Shown in pieces: positions 40,994-49,680 of a stretch of DNA of 51,293 nt. Under the pieces are notes generated by a model that was not told the origin of the DNA, made no database searches, and saw only the letters and a program-made list of their open reading frames with translations. The first letter of the stretch is position 1, and each line of letters starts with the position of its first letter. The stretch is taken from positions 1 to 51,293 of the forward strand of contig CAZRFK010000007.1 in assembly GCA_964599275.1 (NCBI GenBank). The letters run 5' to 3'. The translations under genes and the position numbers were made by a program. Source of the DNA: PUMD01 sp964599275. GTDB taxonomy: Bacteria; Bacillota; Sulfobacillia; SLMV01.

Positions 40994-42994
40994 ATGGATA
41001 TTTCAACAGCAGTATTAGTCGCTGGTATATGTTCGCTGCTGGCGTTGGCTTTCGGAGGGTATTTGATCAGTAAAGTCAATGCCTTTTCTTCGGGTACAGA
41101 AAGGATGAAAGAGCTGGCTGAGGCTATCAATGAGGGAGCCATGACGTTTTTGCGTCGTGAGTATTCTTCTTTGGCAATATTTGTGCTGGCTCTGGTAGCC
41201 TTATTTTTAGTTCTGGGATATACAACTGAAGCCATGCGTCCTCAGACAGCCATAGCATTTGTCGCAGGGGCTGTTGCTTCCGCCTCAGCTGGTTATCTGG
41301 GTATGATGGTAGCCACCCGTGCCAATGTCAGAACCGCAGATACCGCGCGCAGTAGTCTTGATGAGGCTTTGGATGTGGCCATATCCGGTGGCGCAGTTAT
41401 GGGTATGGCGGTCGTGGGTCTGGGCCTGTTTGGCCTGTGTCTGATGTATTTTTTGTTTGCTGATCCCTCTGATTTAGGAACTTTTGATATCATAAATGGA
41501 TTTGCCCTTGGTGCCAGCTCAATTGCTTTGTTTGCACGTGTTGGAGGCGGTATTTATACCAAAGCTGCAGACGTGGGTGCCGACCTGGTAGGAAAGGTTG
41601 AGGCCGGTATACCTGAAGACGACCCGCGAAACCCCGCAGTTATTGCAGACAATGTGGGAGACAATGTTGGAGATGTTGCTGGCATGGGTGCTGACCTCTT
41701 TGAATCATATGTGGGTTCGATCATCGCAGCGATGGCCGTAGGAGTAGTGGCTGTTGGCCTGTCTGGAGTTGTTTTACCCTTCATCATAGCTTCTGCTGGT
41801 ATTGTTGGCTCGATCCTGGCGTACTTCGTTATCCGCATTGGTATGGGTGGAGATCCTGCTCAGGCTTTGAGTTACGGAACATATTCGTCTGCTGCATTTG
41901 TGGCTATTGCTGCCTGGCCAGCTGCCAACTATCTGGTTGGTGACACGGGAGTTTTCTGGGCTGTGGTACTGGGGTTGATCACTGGTGTGGTTATAGGTGC
42001 CTCCACAGAGTACTATACTTCCGCAGGTCGACCGCCGGTTGATGCAATTGCACATTCGTCCGAAACCGGGGCGGCAACTAACATTATTACCGGTTTATCA
42101 GTTGGAATGCGCAGCACCGTGCTGCCGCTATTAGTTATTGCCGCCAGTGTTATTATCGCGTTCAGTGTTGCTGGTCTGTATGGTGTGGCCATGGCAGCTG
42201 TTGGAATGCTGTCAACGGTCGGAATGACTGTTGCTGTGGATGCATATGGTCCCATCGCCGACAATGCTGGCGGTATAGCGGAGATGGCCGAACTTCCAGA
42301 GCAGGTGAGGGAAATTACTGACGAGTTGGATTCAGTGGGTAATACCACCGCGGCCATAGGAAAAGGATTTGCTATAGGTTCTGCTGCCCTGACAGCTCTG
42401 GCGCTTTTTTCCGCCTATTCAGCTGCAGTGGGACTGGAAAGCATCAACATATTAGACCCGCTGGTGATTGCCGGTTTGTTTATCGGCGGAACGCTGACCT
42501 TCATTTTCAGCGCCCTCACCATGGAAGCGGTTGGAAATGCGGCTTTTGACATGATTGAGGAAGTTCGGAGGCAGTTCCGGGATATTTCTGGCATTATGGA
42601 AGGTGAAGCTACACCAGATTACAGCCGCTGTGTTGAAATAAGCACCGGTGCAGCTTTGAGGCAGATGCGTTTGCCTGGTGCTCTGGCAATTGTAACTCCT
42701 CTGGCAGTCGGTTTCTTACTGGGTAAAGAGGCACTTGGTGGATTGCTTGCTGGAGCGCTGGTTACAGGTGTGCTTATGGCAATTATGATGGCCAATGCTG
42801 GTGGAGCTTGGGATAACGCCAAGAAGTTCATTGAGGCAGGAAATCATGGTGGAAAAGGGAGTGAGGCTCACGCAGCTTCTGTAGTCGGAGATACGGTGGG
42901 CGATCCCTTCAAGGATACTTCAGGTCCTTCCTTGAACATCCTGATCAAACTTATGAGCATAGTATCTCTGGTGTTTGCACCGCTGTTACTCTAG
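40994..42994 (+). CDS. hppA: Membrane-bound ion-translocating pyrophosphatase
   Basis: A 666-residue integral membrane protein with about 16 hydrophobic helices. It hydrolyses PPi and pumps H+ or Na+. The catalytic loops are visible: GIYTKAADVGADLVGKVEAGIPEDDPRNPAVIADNVGDNVGDVAGMGADLFESYVG and SVVGDTVGDPFKDTSGPSLNIL (positions near 41550-41720 and 42880-42945). GNTTAAIGKGFAIGSAAL carries Ala and Gly where K+-independent enzymes have Lys and Thr, indicating the K+-dependent subfamily. The DLFES glutamate is compatible with Na+ pumping but does not prove it. It may recover energy from biosynthetic PPi. Confidence 0.93.
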   Translation: MDISTAVLVAGICSLLALAFGGYLISKVNAFSSGTERMKELAEAINEGAMTFLRREYSSLAIFVLALVALFLVLGYTTEAMRPQTAIAFVAGAVASASAGYLGMMVATRANVRTADTARSSLDEALDVAISGGAVMGMAVVGLGLFGLCLMYFLFADPSDLGTFDIINGFALGASSIALFARVGGGIYTKAADVGADLVGKVEAGIPEDDPRNPAVIADNVGDNVGDVAGMGADLFESYVGSIIAAMAVGVVAVGLSGVVLPFIIASAGIVGSILAYFVIRIGMGGDPAQALSYGTYSSAAFVAIAAWPAANYLVGDTGVFWAVVLGLITGVVIGASTEYYTSAGRPPVDAIAHSSETGAATNIITGLSVGMRSTVLPLLVIAASVIIAFSVAGLYGVAMAAVGMLSTVGMTVAVDAYGPIADNAGGIAEMAELPEQVREITDELDSVGNTTAAIGKGFAIGSAALTALALFSAYSAAVGLESINILDPLVIAGLFIGGTLTFIFSALTMEAVGNAAFDMIEEVRRQFRDISGIMEGEATPDYSRCVEISTGAALRQMRLPGALAIVTPLAVGFLLGKEALGGLLAGALVTGVLMAIMMANAGGAWDNAKKFIEAGNHGGKGSEAHAASVVGDTVGDPFKDTSGPSLNILIKLMSIVSLVFAPLLL

Positions 42995-43013
42995 TAAAAT
43001 GGGGGGGATAAGG

Positions 43014-43565
43014 TTGAAAAGAGAAGAAGCGAAAACTCTGTTGAAAGAGCATCTTAATAATGAGAATCTGCTGAAACACACCTATGCTGTTGAAGCGGTA
43101 ATGCGTGAAGTGGCCATTGAACTTGATGAAGATTCCGAGCGCTGGGCACTGGCGGGTTTACTGCATGATATCGATTACGATGAAACCTCCGACGATCCAT
43201 CCCTGCACAGCATCAAGGGAGCACAGATGCTGCAGGAGGCGGGGCTGGATGAGGAACTGGTTGATGCAGTGCGGGCGCACAATGATCACCACGGCCTTCC
43301 GAGGGAAACGCTTATGGCCAAAGCCCTTTACGCTGTGGACCCACTGACAGGCCTGATAGTAGCTGCTGCTTTAATTCATCCGGACAAGAAACTGGATTCG
43401 CTTGATGTCGAGTTTGTTCTCAATCGTTATGATGACAACTCCTTTGCCCGGGGTGCCCGGCGGGAGGCCATAAATACCTGTTCAGCTCTCGGTTTTGAAC
43501 TGGAAGAGTTTGTAGAGATTGCTCTGCGCGCCATGCAGGATATCAGTGACACCCTGGGATTATAA
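43014..43565 (+). CDS. HD-domain hydrolase
   Basis: About 183 residues. The HD motif LAGLLHDIDYDE follows an N-terminal H (LKHTYAVEAVM), with downstream VRAHNDHHGLP, so the metal-dependent phosphohydrolase site is complete. The substrate is probably a nucleotide or phosphoester and is not predictable. The frame is open from 42975 inside hppA, but the TTG at 43014 has GGGGGGGAT just upstream and is preferred. It is probably co-transcribed with hppA and ends at a weak hairpin. Confidence 0.8.
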   Translation: MKREEAKTLLKEHLNNENLLKHTYAVEAVMREVAIELDEDSERWALAGLLHDIDYDETSDDPSLHSIKGAQMLQEAGLDEELVDAVRAHNDHHGLPRETLMAKALYAVDPLTGLIVAAALIHPDKKLDSLDVEFVLNRYDDNSFARGARREAINTCSALGFELEEFVEIALRAMQDISDTLGL

Positions 43566-43578
43566 ATGGATTTTTAGC

Positions 43579-43640
43579 GCGGGTTGCCCAGTCAGCCATC
43601 AGTGCAAAATAGCTGGGTTACCCGCCGATTTCCTTTTCCA
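43579..43640 (+). terminator. Probable terminator after the HD-domain gene
   Basis: Arms 43579-43591 and 43613-43625 pair over 11 of 13 positions, with a two-base internal mismatch. TTTCCTTTT follows. It is weaker than the other terminators in the window. Confidence 0.5.
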
Positions 43641-43782
43641 TCAAGTTTTTAGTGTTACACATGTAATTTGCAATCATTCATTCAGTTCATTAAGTTTTCG
43701 ACATTGAGCCCTCACCAGTTCAATTGAAAAACTTCGTCATACTGCCGTATTTTCTGATATTATTTGCATTTATTATATCAAC

Positions 43783-43798
43783 TGTAATGCATTACAAT
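43783..43798 (+). promoter_or_regulatory. Perfect 14-bp palindrome overlapping a putative -10, upstream of the GNAT gene
   Basis: TGTAATGCATTACA (43783-43796) is a perfect palindrome whose right end merges with TACAAT (43793-43798), a plausible -10. It lies 75 bases before the GNAT start in an otherwise gene-free region (43566-43872). It looks like an operator. The regulator is unknown. Confidence 0.5.
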
Positions 43799-43872
43799 CC
43801 GAGTTAAATTTACATTTGATGAATTTAGTGAATTAGATTTTACAACCGGAGGTTGAACCCTGGTGACAGACG

Positions 43873-44529
43873 GTGGGTAAACAGATACAATATCGACATG
43901 CCAGAGAAGGTGACTTGCCATATATTGTGGAGATTTTTGGCGAGTGTTCTTCAGATGGGATAAAACATCGGTTTCCCTGTGGTCTGAGTGATGAGGTCCT
44001 GGAAACGGTCTGGGATTTCCTGCTGCAGGCTGATTCAAGCAGCTGCATTGTTGCATCTGTCGTAGATGGTGACAGCAAAATATGCGGGTATTGTCTGGTT
44101 CAGTCCTCCGTTTCTCAACTGGTGCGCGAGGGGTTTAGCAGAGGATTGATACCGCGTCTTGCCGGTCTGATATGGTCTGGTAAACTGCCGGTTGGGCTGC
44201 ATCAACTAAAAACGGTACTGTTCGATCTGATTGCATTTGGAAGGACTTTTGATGTGGCTGACCCTGAATCTACCGGCCAGGTGCTGTCGATCGGGGTTCA
44301 ACCACAGTTCAGAGGTGAAGGGATGGGCACAGAGCTGGTTCGACGCGGACTCGAGGTATTAGAAGAGAAGGGGATTTACAGGGTAAAACTCGAGGTTCGC
44401 CCGGGCAATGAACCTGCCAGGAGAATTTACGATAAAATGGGATTTGAAGTAGTGGGTAGTTCTGAAGATAGTGTTGGAAAATGGCTGATAATGATCCGGG
44501 AATGTGATCAAGAGGATGCTTATACTTAG
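43873..44529 (+). CDS. GNAT-family N-acetyltransferase
   Basis: A 218-residue protein whose C-terminal half carries the acetyl-CoA motif A: VLSIGVQPQFRGEGMGTELVRRGL, followed by LEVRPGNEPARRIYDKMGFEVVG. The acceptor substrate is unknown. An in-frame TGA at 43864-43866 limits the start to GTG 43873 or later. The best SD, GGAGG near 43846, is too far away for this GTG, so initiation may be poor or the 5' end may contain an error. It lies 28 bases before smpB. Confidence 0.75.
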   Translation: MGKQIQYRHAREGDLPYIVEIFGECSSDGIKHRFPCGLSDEVLETVWDFLLQADSSSCIVASVVDGDSKICGYCLVQSSVSQLVREGFSRGLIPRLAGLIWSGKLPVGLHQLKTVLFDLIAFGRTFDVADPESTGQVLSIGVQPQFRGEGMGTELVRRGLEVLEEKGIYRVKLEVRPGNEPARRIYDKMGFEVVGSSEDSVGKWLIMIRECDQEDAYT

Positions 44530-44557
44530 ATAACCAGCCTGGTGGAGGTGAGCGGAA

Positions 44558-45025
44558 ATGGCTCGCAAGCAGGATAATGGCATTAAAATTGTGGCCCGGA
44601 ACCGCGGGGTGGGTCATGATTACGAAATAGATGAAACCCTTGAAGCGGGCATGAAATTGAAGGGGACTGAAGTCAAGTCACTGCGACAGGGTAGAGTTGA
44701 TATCAGTGATGCTTACGGCATTGTCGAAGGTGGAGAAGTGTACCTGCTGAAAATGCACATCGCTCCATACAAACATGCCACCATCCAGAATCATGAGCCC
44801 AAACGCACACGAAAACTTTTGTTGAATCGCAGGGAAATTGATTATCTGTACGGGCGGGTTCGTGAACGTGGATTTACCCTCGTACCAACCAAGGTGTATT
44901 TCCGACGGGGTTGGGCAAAAGTAGAAATAGCTGTTGCTCGCGGACGCAGATATCACGATCGGCGCGAGCGGATGAAGCGTGAAGAAGCTGAAAAACGCAT
45001 GCGTAAAGCAATTCGTCGGAGATAG
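44558..45025 (+). CDS. smpB: SmpB, tmRNA-binding protein
   Basis: A 155-residue protein that binds tmRNA and brings it to stalled ribosomes. Family blocks are NRGVGHDYEIDETLEAGMKLKGTEVKSLR, LLKMHIAPY, KRTRKLLLNRREI, and the basic C-terminal tail GRRYHDRRERMKREEAEKRMRKAIRRR (positions near 44940-45020), where most relatives have a Lys-rich tail. GGTGGAGGTGAG precedes the ATG. The gene for its RNA partner follows 86 bases downstream with its own promoter. Confidence 0.95.
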   Translation: MARKQDNGIKIVARNRGVGHDYEIDETLEAGMKLKGTEVKSLRQGRVDISDAYGIVEGGEVYLLKMHIAPYKHATIQNHEPKRTRKLLLNRREIDYLYGRVRERGFTLVPTKVYFRRGWAKVEIAVARGRRYHDRRERMKREEAEKRMRKAIRRR

Positions 45026-45036
45026 CTTGAAATGGG

Positions 45037-45066
45037 TTGACAAGAGGTGTGTTTCATCAATATAAT
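45037..45066 (+). promoter_or_regulatory. Sigma-A promoter of ssrA
   Basis: Perfect TTGACA (45037-45042) and perfect TATAAT (45061-45066) separated by 18 bases. Transcription would begin near 45073, so the mature 5' end at 45111 requires processing, as expected for RNase P cleavage of pre-tmRNA. Confidence 0.85.
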
Positions 45067-45110
45067 TTAAATTTGCAAATGGGTGTATGAAATGAGATGC
45101 ACAAGATTCT

Positions 45111-45463
45111 GGGGGTGAGTAGACTCGATCCGGGCGATAGTAAGACAGGCAGCAGGTCGAGCTGGCCGTAGGCTCGTTAAAAGACGGCAACTCTATTTAA
45201 TTGCCAACGAAAACACTGCACTAGCTGCTGCATAAAGCAGCTACGTCCTCTCGTTCTTAGTCCATCGGAACGGGAAGGGCGACACACAGGTGGGCTTGCT
45301 GGGCGGTCACGCCCGTAGCTGCTCAGCGAGATTAACGGGCTAACCTTCAAGATACTCTGTCCGTGGAGGCTCCTGAAGGTAAATAAAAACACGGACTAAG
45401 CCTGTAGCGGTCTGTCGTGCTGGGTCTGGACACTCGGGGTGCGACTCCCCGACACCTCCACCA
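45111..45463 (+). ncRNA. ssrA: tmRNA (transfer-messenger RNA)
   Basis: A 353-base RNA. The 5' GGGGGTG pairs with CACCTCC near the 3' end, followed by encoded ACCA. The tag frame starts at GCC 45203 and encodes ANENTALAAA, then TAA at 45233-45235. With the tRNA-charged Ala the tag is AANENTALAAA, ending in the Ala-rich degron typical of ClpXP substrates. Pseudoknot-like pairings follow the tag. The T-arm CGGGG/CCCCG encloses TGCGACT, where nearly all tmRNAs have TTCGACT or similar, so the conserved U55 equivalent is G. smpB is adjacent. The RNA releases ribosomes stalled on broken mRNA. Confidence 0.95.
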
Positions 45464-45564
45464 AAATACTAATTGCGATATCAGCTAGTTGTATGTATTG
45501 CTCTGAAGACAGGGCATTTACATGAGCCAAACATAATCGTCCATTGTGATGTTTATCTTCAGTT

Positions 45565-45610
45565 CCCCAGTTCATCTATTAAAGCCTGATGAACTGGGGG
45601 TTTTTCTTTT
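45565..45610 (+). terminator. Strong intrinsic terminator after ssrA
   Basis: A perfect 11-bp stem (45565-45575 and 45589-45599) followed by GTTTTTCTTTTG. It lies 100 bases past the tmRNA 3' end. Confidence 0.85.
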
Positions 45611-45697
45611 GTCCCTTAATTTCACACCAGAATCACTATGCTTGATTATCGAACATATGTTTGCTATATTTGAAGCCAACAGAGGTGAGGATTCATC

Positions 45698-46807
45698 ATG
45701 GGTGATGACTATTTTGTTCCACGGGGAGTAAACAATGTCGGCAAGAAATTCAGTTTAAATATTGTTCACGTTGATATGGATGCTTTTTATGCCTCAGTAG
45801 AACAGCGGGATAATCCAAACCTCCGCGGTAAACCGATAGTGGTAGGTGGTTCTCCGCAGGGTCGAGGGGTAGTTTCAACATGTTCCTATGAGGCCCGTAA
45901 ATTTGGTATACATTCAGCGATGCCGGCTGCTAAAGCGAAGGCTCTGTGTCCCTCAGCAATTTTTGTTCCTCCTGATTTTGCTAAGTACCGCTCAGCAAGC
46001 GATAAGGTTCGGGAGATTCTGCGTGATGTTGGAGATAAGCTGGAATTGGTGGGTTTAGATGAGGCTTTTGTCCAGCTGCCCGATGGAAAAAATTATGTGC
46101 AAACGTCCCACCATATTAAGAAACAGATTCAGAAGGAATGTCAATTGGATTGTTCTGTTGGTCTTTCATACAACAAACCTCTGGCCAAGTTGGCTTCAGA
46201 ATGGGAAAAGCCCGATGGATTTGTGGTTATAAGGCCGGAAAATTCCAGGGATTTACTTTCAGAGGTGCCGCTCAGGGATTTATGGGGAATAGGACCGAAA
46301 ACAGAGGAAATTCTGCACCGACGTGGAATAATCACCTGTTCAGATTTCAGGTCCACGCCCAAACAGGTCTTGATCGATCTGCTTGGAGTGTCAAGGTGCT
46401 GGGATATTGCTCTTTTGTGTAATGGCCTACATATTGATGAAATAAGCGGTGAATCCCGCTCCAAGTCAGTGAGTCGGGAACAAACATTCGTCCATGATAC
46501 TGAGGATCCTGAGGACCTGGAGATGCATTTGCGCAGTCTCGCATCCGATCTCACCAGTCGCCTTAAAAGCAGCCGGGTGAAGGGAAGGACAGTAACGTTG
46601 AAAATCAAATTCAGTGATTTTTCAACTATTACCCGGTCACATACTGCGCAGGACGCAGTGGGGGAGCAAGAACAGCTTACACACATTGGTCTGGATCTTA
46701 TGGCCAACGCGTTGAAAAATTCCAGGGGACGAGGGATAAGGTTATTGGGACTGGGGTTGAGCAGCCTACTGCACAAGGATTCACCACGACAGGTCTCGTT
46801 TTTCTAG
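45698..46807 (+). CDS. dinB: DNA polymerase IV (Y family)
   Basis: A 369-residue translesion polymerase. Catalytic motifs: VHVDMDAFYASVEQRDNPNLRGKPIVVGG (near positions 45770-45850), STCSYEARKFGIHSAMP, and LDEAF with the second and third carboxylates. The helix-hairpin-helix region LWGIGPKTEEILHRRGI and the little-finger domain follow. The extreme C-terminus QVSFF fits a beta-clamp-binding motif. The start is ATG 45698 after GAGGTGAGG. No LexA-like box was evident upstream. Confidence 0.93.
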   Translation: MGDDYFVPRGVNNVGKKFSLNIVHVDMDAFYASVEQRDNPNLRGKPIVVGGSPQGRGVVSTCSYEARKFGIHSAMPAAKAKALCPSAIFVPPDFAKYRSASDKVREILRDVGDKLELVGLDEAFVQLPDGKNYVQTSHHIKKQIQKECQLDCSVGLSYNKPLAKLASEWEKPDGFVVIRPENSRDLLSEVPLRDLWGIGPKTEEILHRRGIITCSDFRSTPKQVLIDLLGVSRCWDIALLCNGLHIDEISGESRSKSVSREQTFVHDTEDPEDLEMHLRSLASDLTSRLKSSRVKGRTVTLKIKFSDFSTITRSHTAQDAVGEQEQLTHIGLDLMANALKNSRGRGIRLLGLGLSSLLHKDSPRQVSFF

Positions 46808-46900
46808 GTCCATCTTACAAATTACTACCTGTTTTCCAGCTACACCTTTATTACATCTTGACATAACTTGAAGGACTGGTCTTTCTTTCGTCGAATATTG

Positions 46901-46932
46901 CTTGAAAAGTTTCAAGTTTGTACGATTATAAT
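46901..46932 (+). promoter_or_regulatory. Promoter with an overlapping inverted repeat upstream of the cell-wall amidase gene
   Basis: A perfect inverted repeat, CTTGAAA-AG-TTTCAAG (46901-46916), covers the -35 region of a promoter whose -10 is a perfect TATAAT (46927-46932). TTGAAA as -35 gives a long 19-base spacer. The arrangement suggests repression or activation at this site. Confidence 0.5.
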
Positions 46933-46972
46933 CAGTGAGTGCATTTTGTTTTAGTCGACGGGAGGAGGCTGT

Positions 46973-48745
46973 ATGCGAACTGATAAGTGGGGGCAGTTGG
47001 TTGCGGTGGTGGGATTATTTTTGGTTGTAGGGTTAATGATTTCTGTGAATGATGCCGAGGCTGGTGCAGTTGATGTTAGCTTGAAGTTGGATGGTCAGGT
47101 AGTTGAGACCGATGTTCCGCCGCGTATTGAATCAGATCGTACATTAGTTCCCATCCGCGCGGTCAGCGAATCAATGGGCTTGGAAGTCAAATGGCTGTCT
47201 GAGACCCGTCAGGTCCTGATTACTGCTGGTGACGATTTGGATGCGGGCTACGTTCTTTTGGGCATTGGCGATAAAACGGCTATCGTCGATGACGATGAGG
47301 TACAGCTGGATGTAAAACCTTACATAGACTCGGAGCGGACCATGGTCCCTGTACGTTTTGTAACGGAATCGTTGGGGGCAAATGTAGATTGGGATGGCGA
47401 TACCAGAACAGTCTTGATATATACTTCGGAAAATGAGCCGAGCAATGGTGCACCTGACGATGATGACAGGACTGAAGTTTCAGATGAAAAATCCTCTGAA
47501 GAGGACGAAGATTCAAAAGACATTCCTGAGGATTCCCTGTATGATATCTCACTGGTTCAAAGTGAGGAGTTTTTTGGGCTGCGTTTTGACATTTCCGGTG
47601 ACTTTAATGTGTCTGAGAGCCGCAGCGAGGATGATCTGCTCGTACTGCAGGTCAAGGGTGTTGGGGCTGCAGATGCCCTGGCTAATGAATCCCGGTATTT
47701 CCCGGATGGCCCGGTAAGTGATGTCAGTGTTCGAGTGGGTAAGGAAGAACTGCGGATCCATCTGCAGTTTAGAGAAGATGTGATTTACCAGCTGAAGGAG
47801 GATGACGAAGCCTTTGTGGTGGAGTTTGCTCAACTCAATCGGATTGAAGTAATTTCGGGTGAACCTCATCCGCAAGTTAATCTGTACATTTCTTTACCGA
47901 TTTATGACACCACTTCCTCATTTGTGTTGCCAGATCCTCCCCGTTGCATAGTGGACATAAAGGGAGTGGTCCTGAGTAGAGAAATTGGGGATCTGGATAT
48001 CGACAAAGGGATTCTGAAGAGCATGCGGATGGGCCAGCATCGTGAGTCATTGGGTGATTCATTTGACGGCACCCGTATAGTCCTGGATCTCGCGCAGGAG
48101 CACCAGGCGACGATCAATGTTGAGCCGCAGGGAGAACAGACACTGGTGTCAGTCGCGTTTAACGGTGACAACAATCCTACCCTTCCACTGAAGGGTAAGA
48201 TGTTGGTTGTAGATCCCGGGCATGGTGGCAGTGACACTGGAGGTGAATCCTACACCAATACAGTCAGAGAAAAGACTGTGGTCCTGGAAATGTCAAAAAA
48301 AATAAGGACTGTGTTGGAGGATGCGGGAGCCGAAGTGATTATGACTCGAGAAGGAGATTATGGAGTTCCGCTTTACGACCGGCCTGAGATTGCTAATGAA
48401 GCCGAAGCTGACCTGTTTATTTCCGTTCACGCCAACGCGGATCCCTACGGACACACCCAGGGGACAGAAACATACTACTACAATCCTCATAATGAAAGTG
48501 ATCCTCACAGTGAGAGGCTGGCCTATCTACTGCACGAGCAAATTGTACAAGCTCTGCGCCGACCAGATCGAGGAGTACGCCACGGGAATTTTGCGGTGCT
48601 GAGGGAGTCAGACATGCCAGCAGTGCTTTTGGAGACACTCTACCTCACCTCTGCCCAGGAGGAACGTCTTCTGCGCAGCCCCCGTGTGCAGGATTTGATT
48701 GCGCAGGCAGTTCGTGAAGGCATCATCAGATTCCTTTCTAGATGA
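46973..48745 (+). CDS. N-acetylmuramoyl-L-alanine amidase with stalk and AMIN-like domains
   Basis: A 590-residue exported protein. Signal peptide about residues 1-31 (LVAVVGLFLVVGLMISVNDAEA). Residues 35-150 form a copper-amine-oxidase N-terminal-like domain (LVPIRAVSESMGLEVKW and MVPVRFVTESLGANVDW). An Asp/Glu/Ser-rich linker follows (about 151-188), then AMIN-like beta domains (about 190-400), and an Amidase_3 domain from about 407. Zn ligands: H in VVDPGHGG, E in REKTVVLE and H in ISVHANAD. The catalytic Glu is in LLETLYL. It cleaves the amide between MurNAc and L-Ala in peptidoglycan. GGGAGGAGG precedes the ATG. Confidence 0.92.
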   Translation: MRTDKWGQLVAVVGLFLVVGLMISVNDAEAGAVDVSLKLDGQVVETDVPPRIESDRTLVPIRAVSESMGLEVKWLSETRQVLITAGDDLDAGYVLLGIGDKTAIVDDDEVQLDVKPYIDSERTMVPVRFVTESLGANVDWDGDTRTVLIYTSENEPSNGAPDDDDRTEVSDEKSSEEDEDSKDIPEDSLYDISLVQSEEFFGLRFDISGDFNVSESRSEDDLLVLQVKGVGAADALANESRYFPDGPVSDVSVRVGKEELRIHLQFREDVIYQLKEDDEAFVVEFAQLNRIEVISGEPHPQVNLYISLPIYDTTSSFVLPDPPRCIVDIKGVVLSREIGDLDIDKGILKSMRMGQHRESLGDSFDGTRIVLDLAQEHQATINVEPQGEQTLVSVAFNGDNNPTLPLKGKMLVVDPGHGGSDTGGESYTNTVREKTVVLEMSKKIRTVLEDAGAEVIMTREGDYGVPLYDRPEIANEAEADLFISVHANADPYGHTQGTETYYYNPHNESDPHSERLAYLLHEQIVQALRRPDRGVRHGNFAVLRESDMPAVLLETLYLTSAQEERLLRSPRVQDLIAQAVREGIIRFLSR

Positions 48746-48793
48746 TTGATATGTCGCGCCCGAAACACCTGCCCAATTATCACCAGTGTGGGG

Positions 48794-48799
48794 TATAAT
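48794..48799 (+). promoter_or_regulatory. Possible -10 element for the rph-rdgB operon
   Basis: A perfect TATAAT, 73 bases before the rph start. No good -35 is visible at 16-18 bases. Confidence 0.4.
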
Positions 48800-48871
48800 A
48801 TAAATGGTAGGGTTACAGTTATCATAATCGTCGTGGCACACGGTAAGGACAATGAGGGAAGGGTGTTTCAA

Positions 48872-49645
48872 GTGAGCGAGGGCATATCACGAGAAGATGG
48901 TCGGAAGTTGGACGGAATTCGACCGGTCAGCATAGAACGAGAATTTATCAAGTATCCAGAGGGATCGGTGTTAATTTCATGTGGGGACACCAAACTCATA
49001 GTCAATGCCAGCTGGCAGTCTGGAGTGCCCAGGTGGCGGCGGGGCAGCGGACGCGGGTGGATTACCGCTGAATACAGCATGCTTCCCAGATCTACTCAGG
49101 AACGCAATGTACGTGAAGTTCATCGGGGCAAACCTTCTGGTAGGACTCAGGAAATTCAAAGACTCATTGGACGGTCACTGCGTTCTGTTGTTGAGATGGA
49201 GCAGATGGGAGAAAACACGCTGTGGATTGACTGCGATGTAATCCAGGCTGACGGTGGAACCAGAACTGCGGCCATCACCGGCGGCTTTGTAGCCATGGTG
49301 GATGCGTTTTATGCCATGATGTTAGAAGACGAGCTGGATTACATTCCACTCAATAATACGGTGGCAGCTATCAGCTGCGGCCTGGTTCAGGGAGAACACC
49401 TGCTGGATCTGGCCTATTCGGAGGATGTCAATGCACAGGTAGACTTGAATGTAGTCGGAACGGGTAGCGGAAAACTGGTTGAGGTGCAGGGCACTGCAGA
49501 AGGTCTGCCGTTTACTTCAGATGAATTTGATGTATTGATGCAGATGGCTCAAACAGGTATCCAACAGTTAACCGATATTCAGCGCGATTCCCTGGGTTAC
49601 CGATGGGACGAAGTACGTGCGGGTATTGCGCGTCTTTGTGAATAA
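48872..49645 (+). CDS. rph: RNase PH
   Basis: About 257 residues, a phosphorolytic 3'-5' exoribonuclease that trims tRNA 3' ends. Motifs: REDGRKLDGIRPVSI, GSVLISCGDTKLIV, RGWITAEYSMLPRST, GRTQEIQRLIGRSLR and DCDVIQADGGTRTAAITGG. The frame is open upstream to 48746, but the GTG at 48872 has GGAAGGG eight bases before it and gives the family N-terminus. rdgB follows after 35 bases, a common pairing. Confidence 0.93.
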   Translation: MSEGISREDGRKLDGIRPVSIEREFIKYPEGSVLISCGDTKLIVNASWQSGVPRWRRGSGRGWITAEYSMLPRSTQERNVREVHRGKPSGRTQEIQRLIGRSLRSVVEMEQMGENTLWIDCDVIQADGGTRTAAITGGFVAMVDAFYAMMLEDELDYIPLNNTVAAISCGLVQGEHLLDLAYSEDVNAQVDLNVVGTGSGKLVEVQGTAEGLPFTSDEFDVLMQMAQTGIQQLTDIQRDSLGYRWDEVRAGIARLCE

Positions 49646-49680
49646 TTGAAATATTTTTAGTGGAGTGGAGCGGCTAACTG

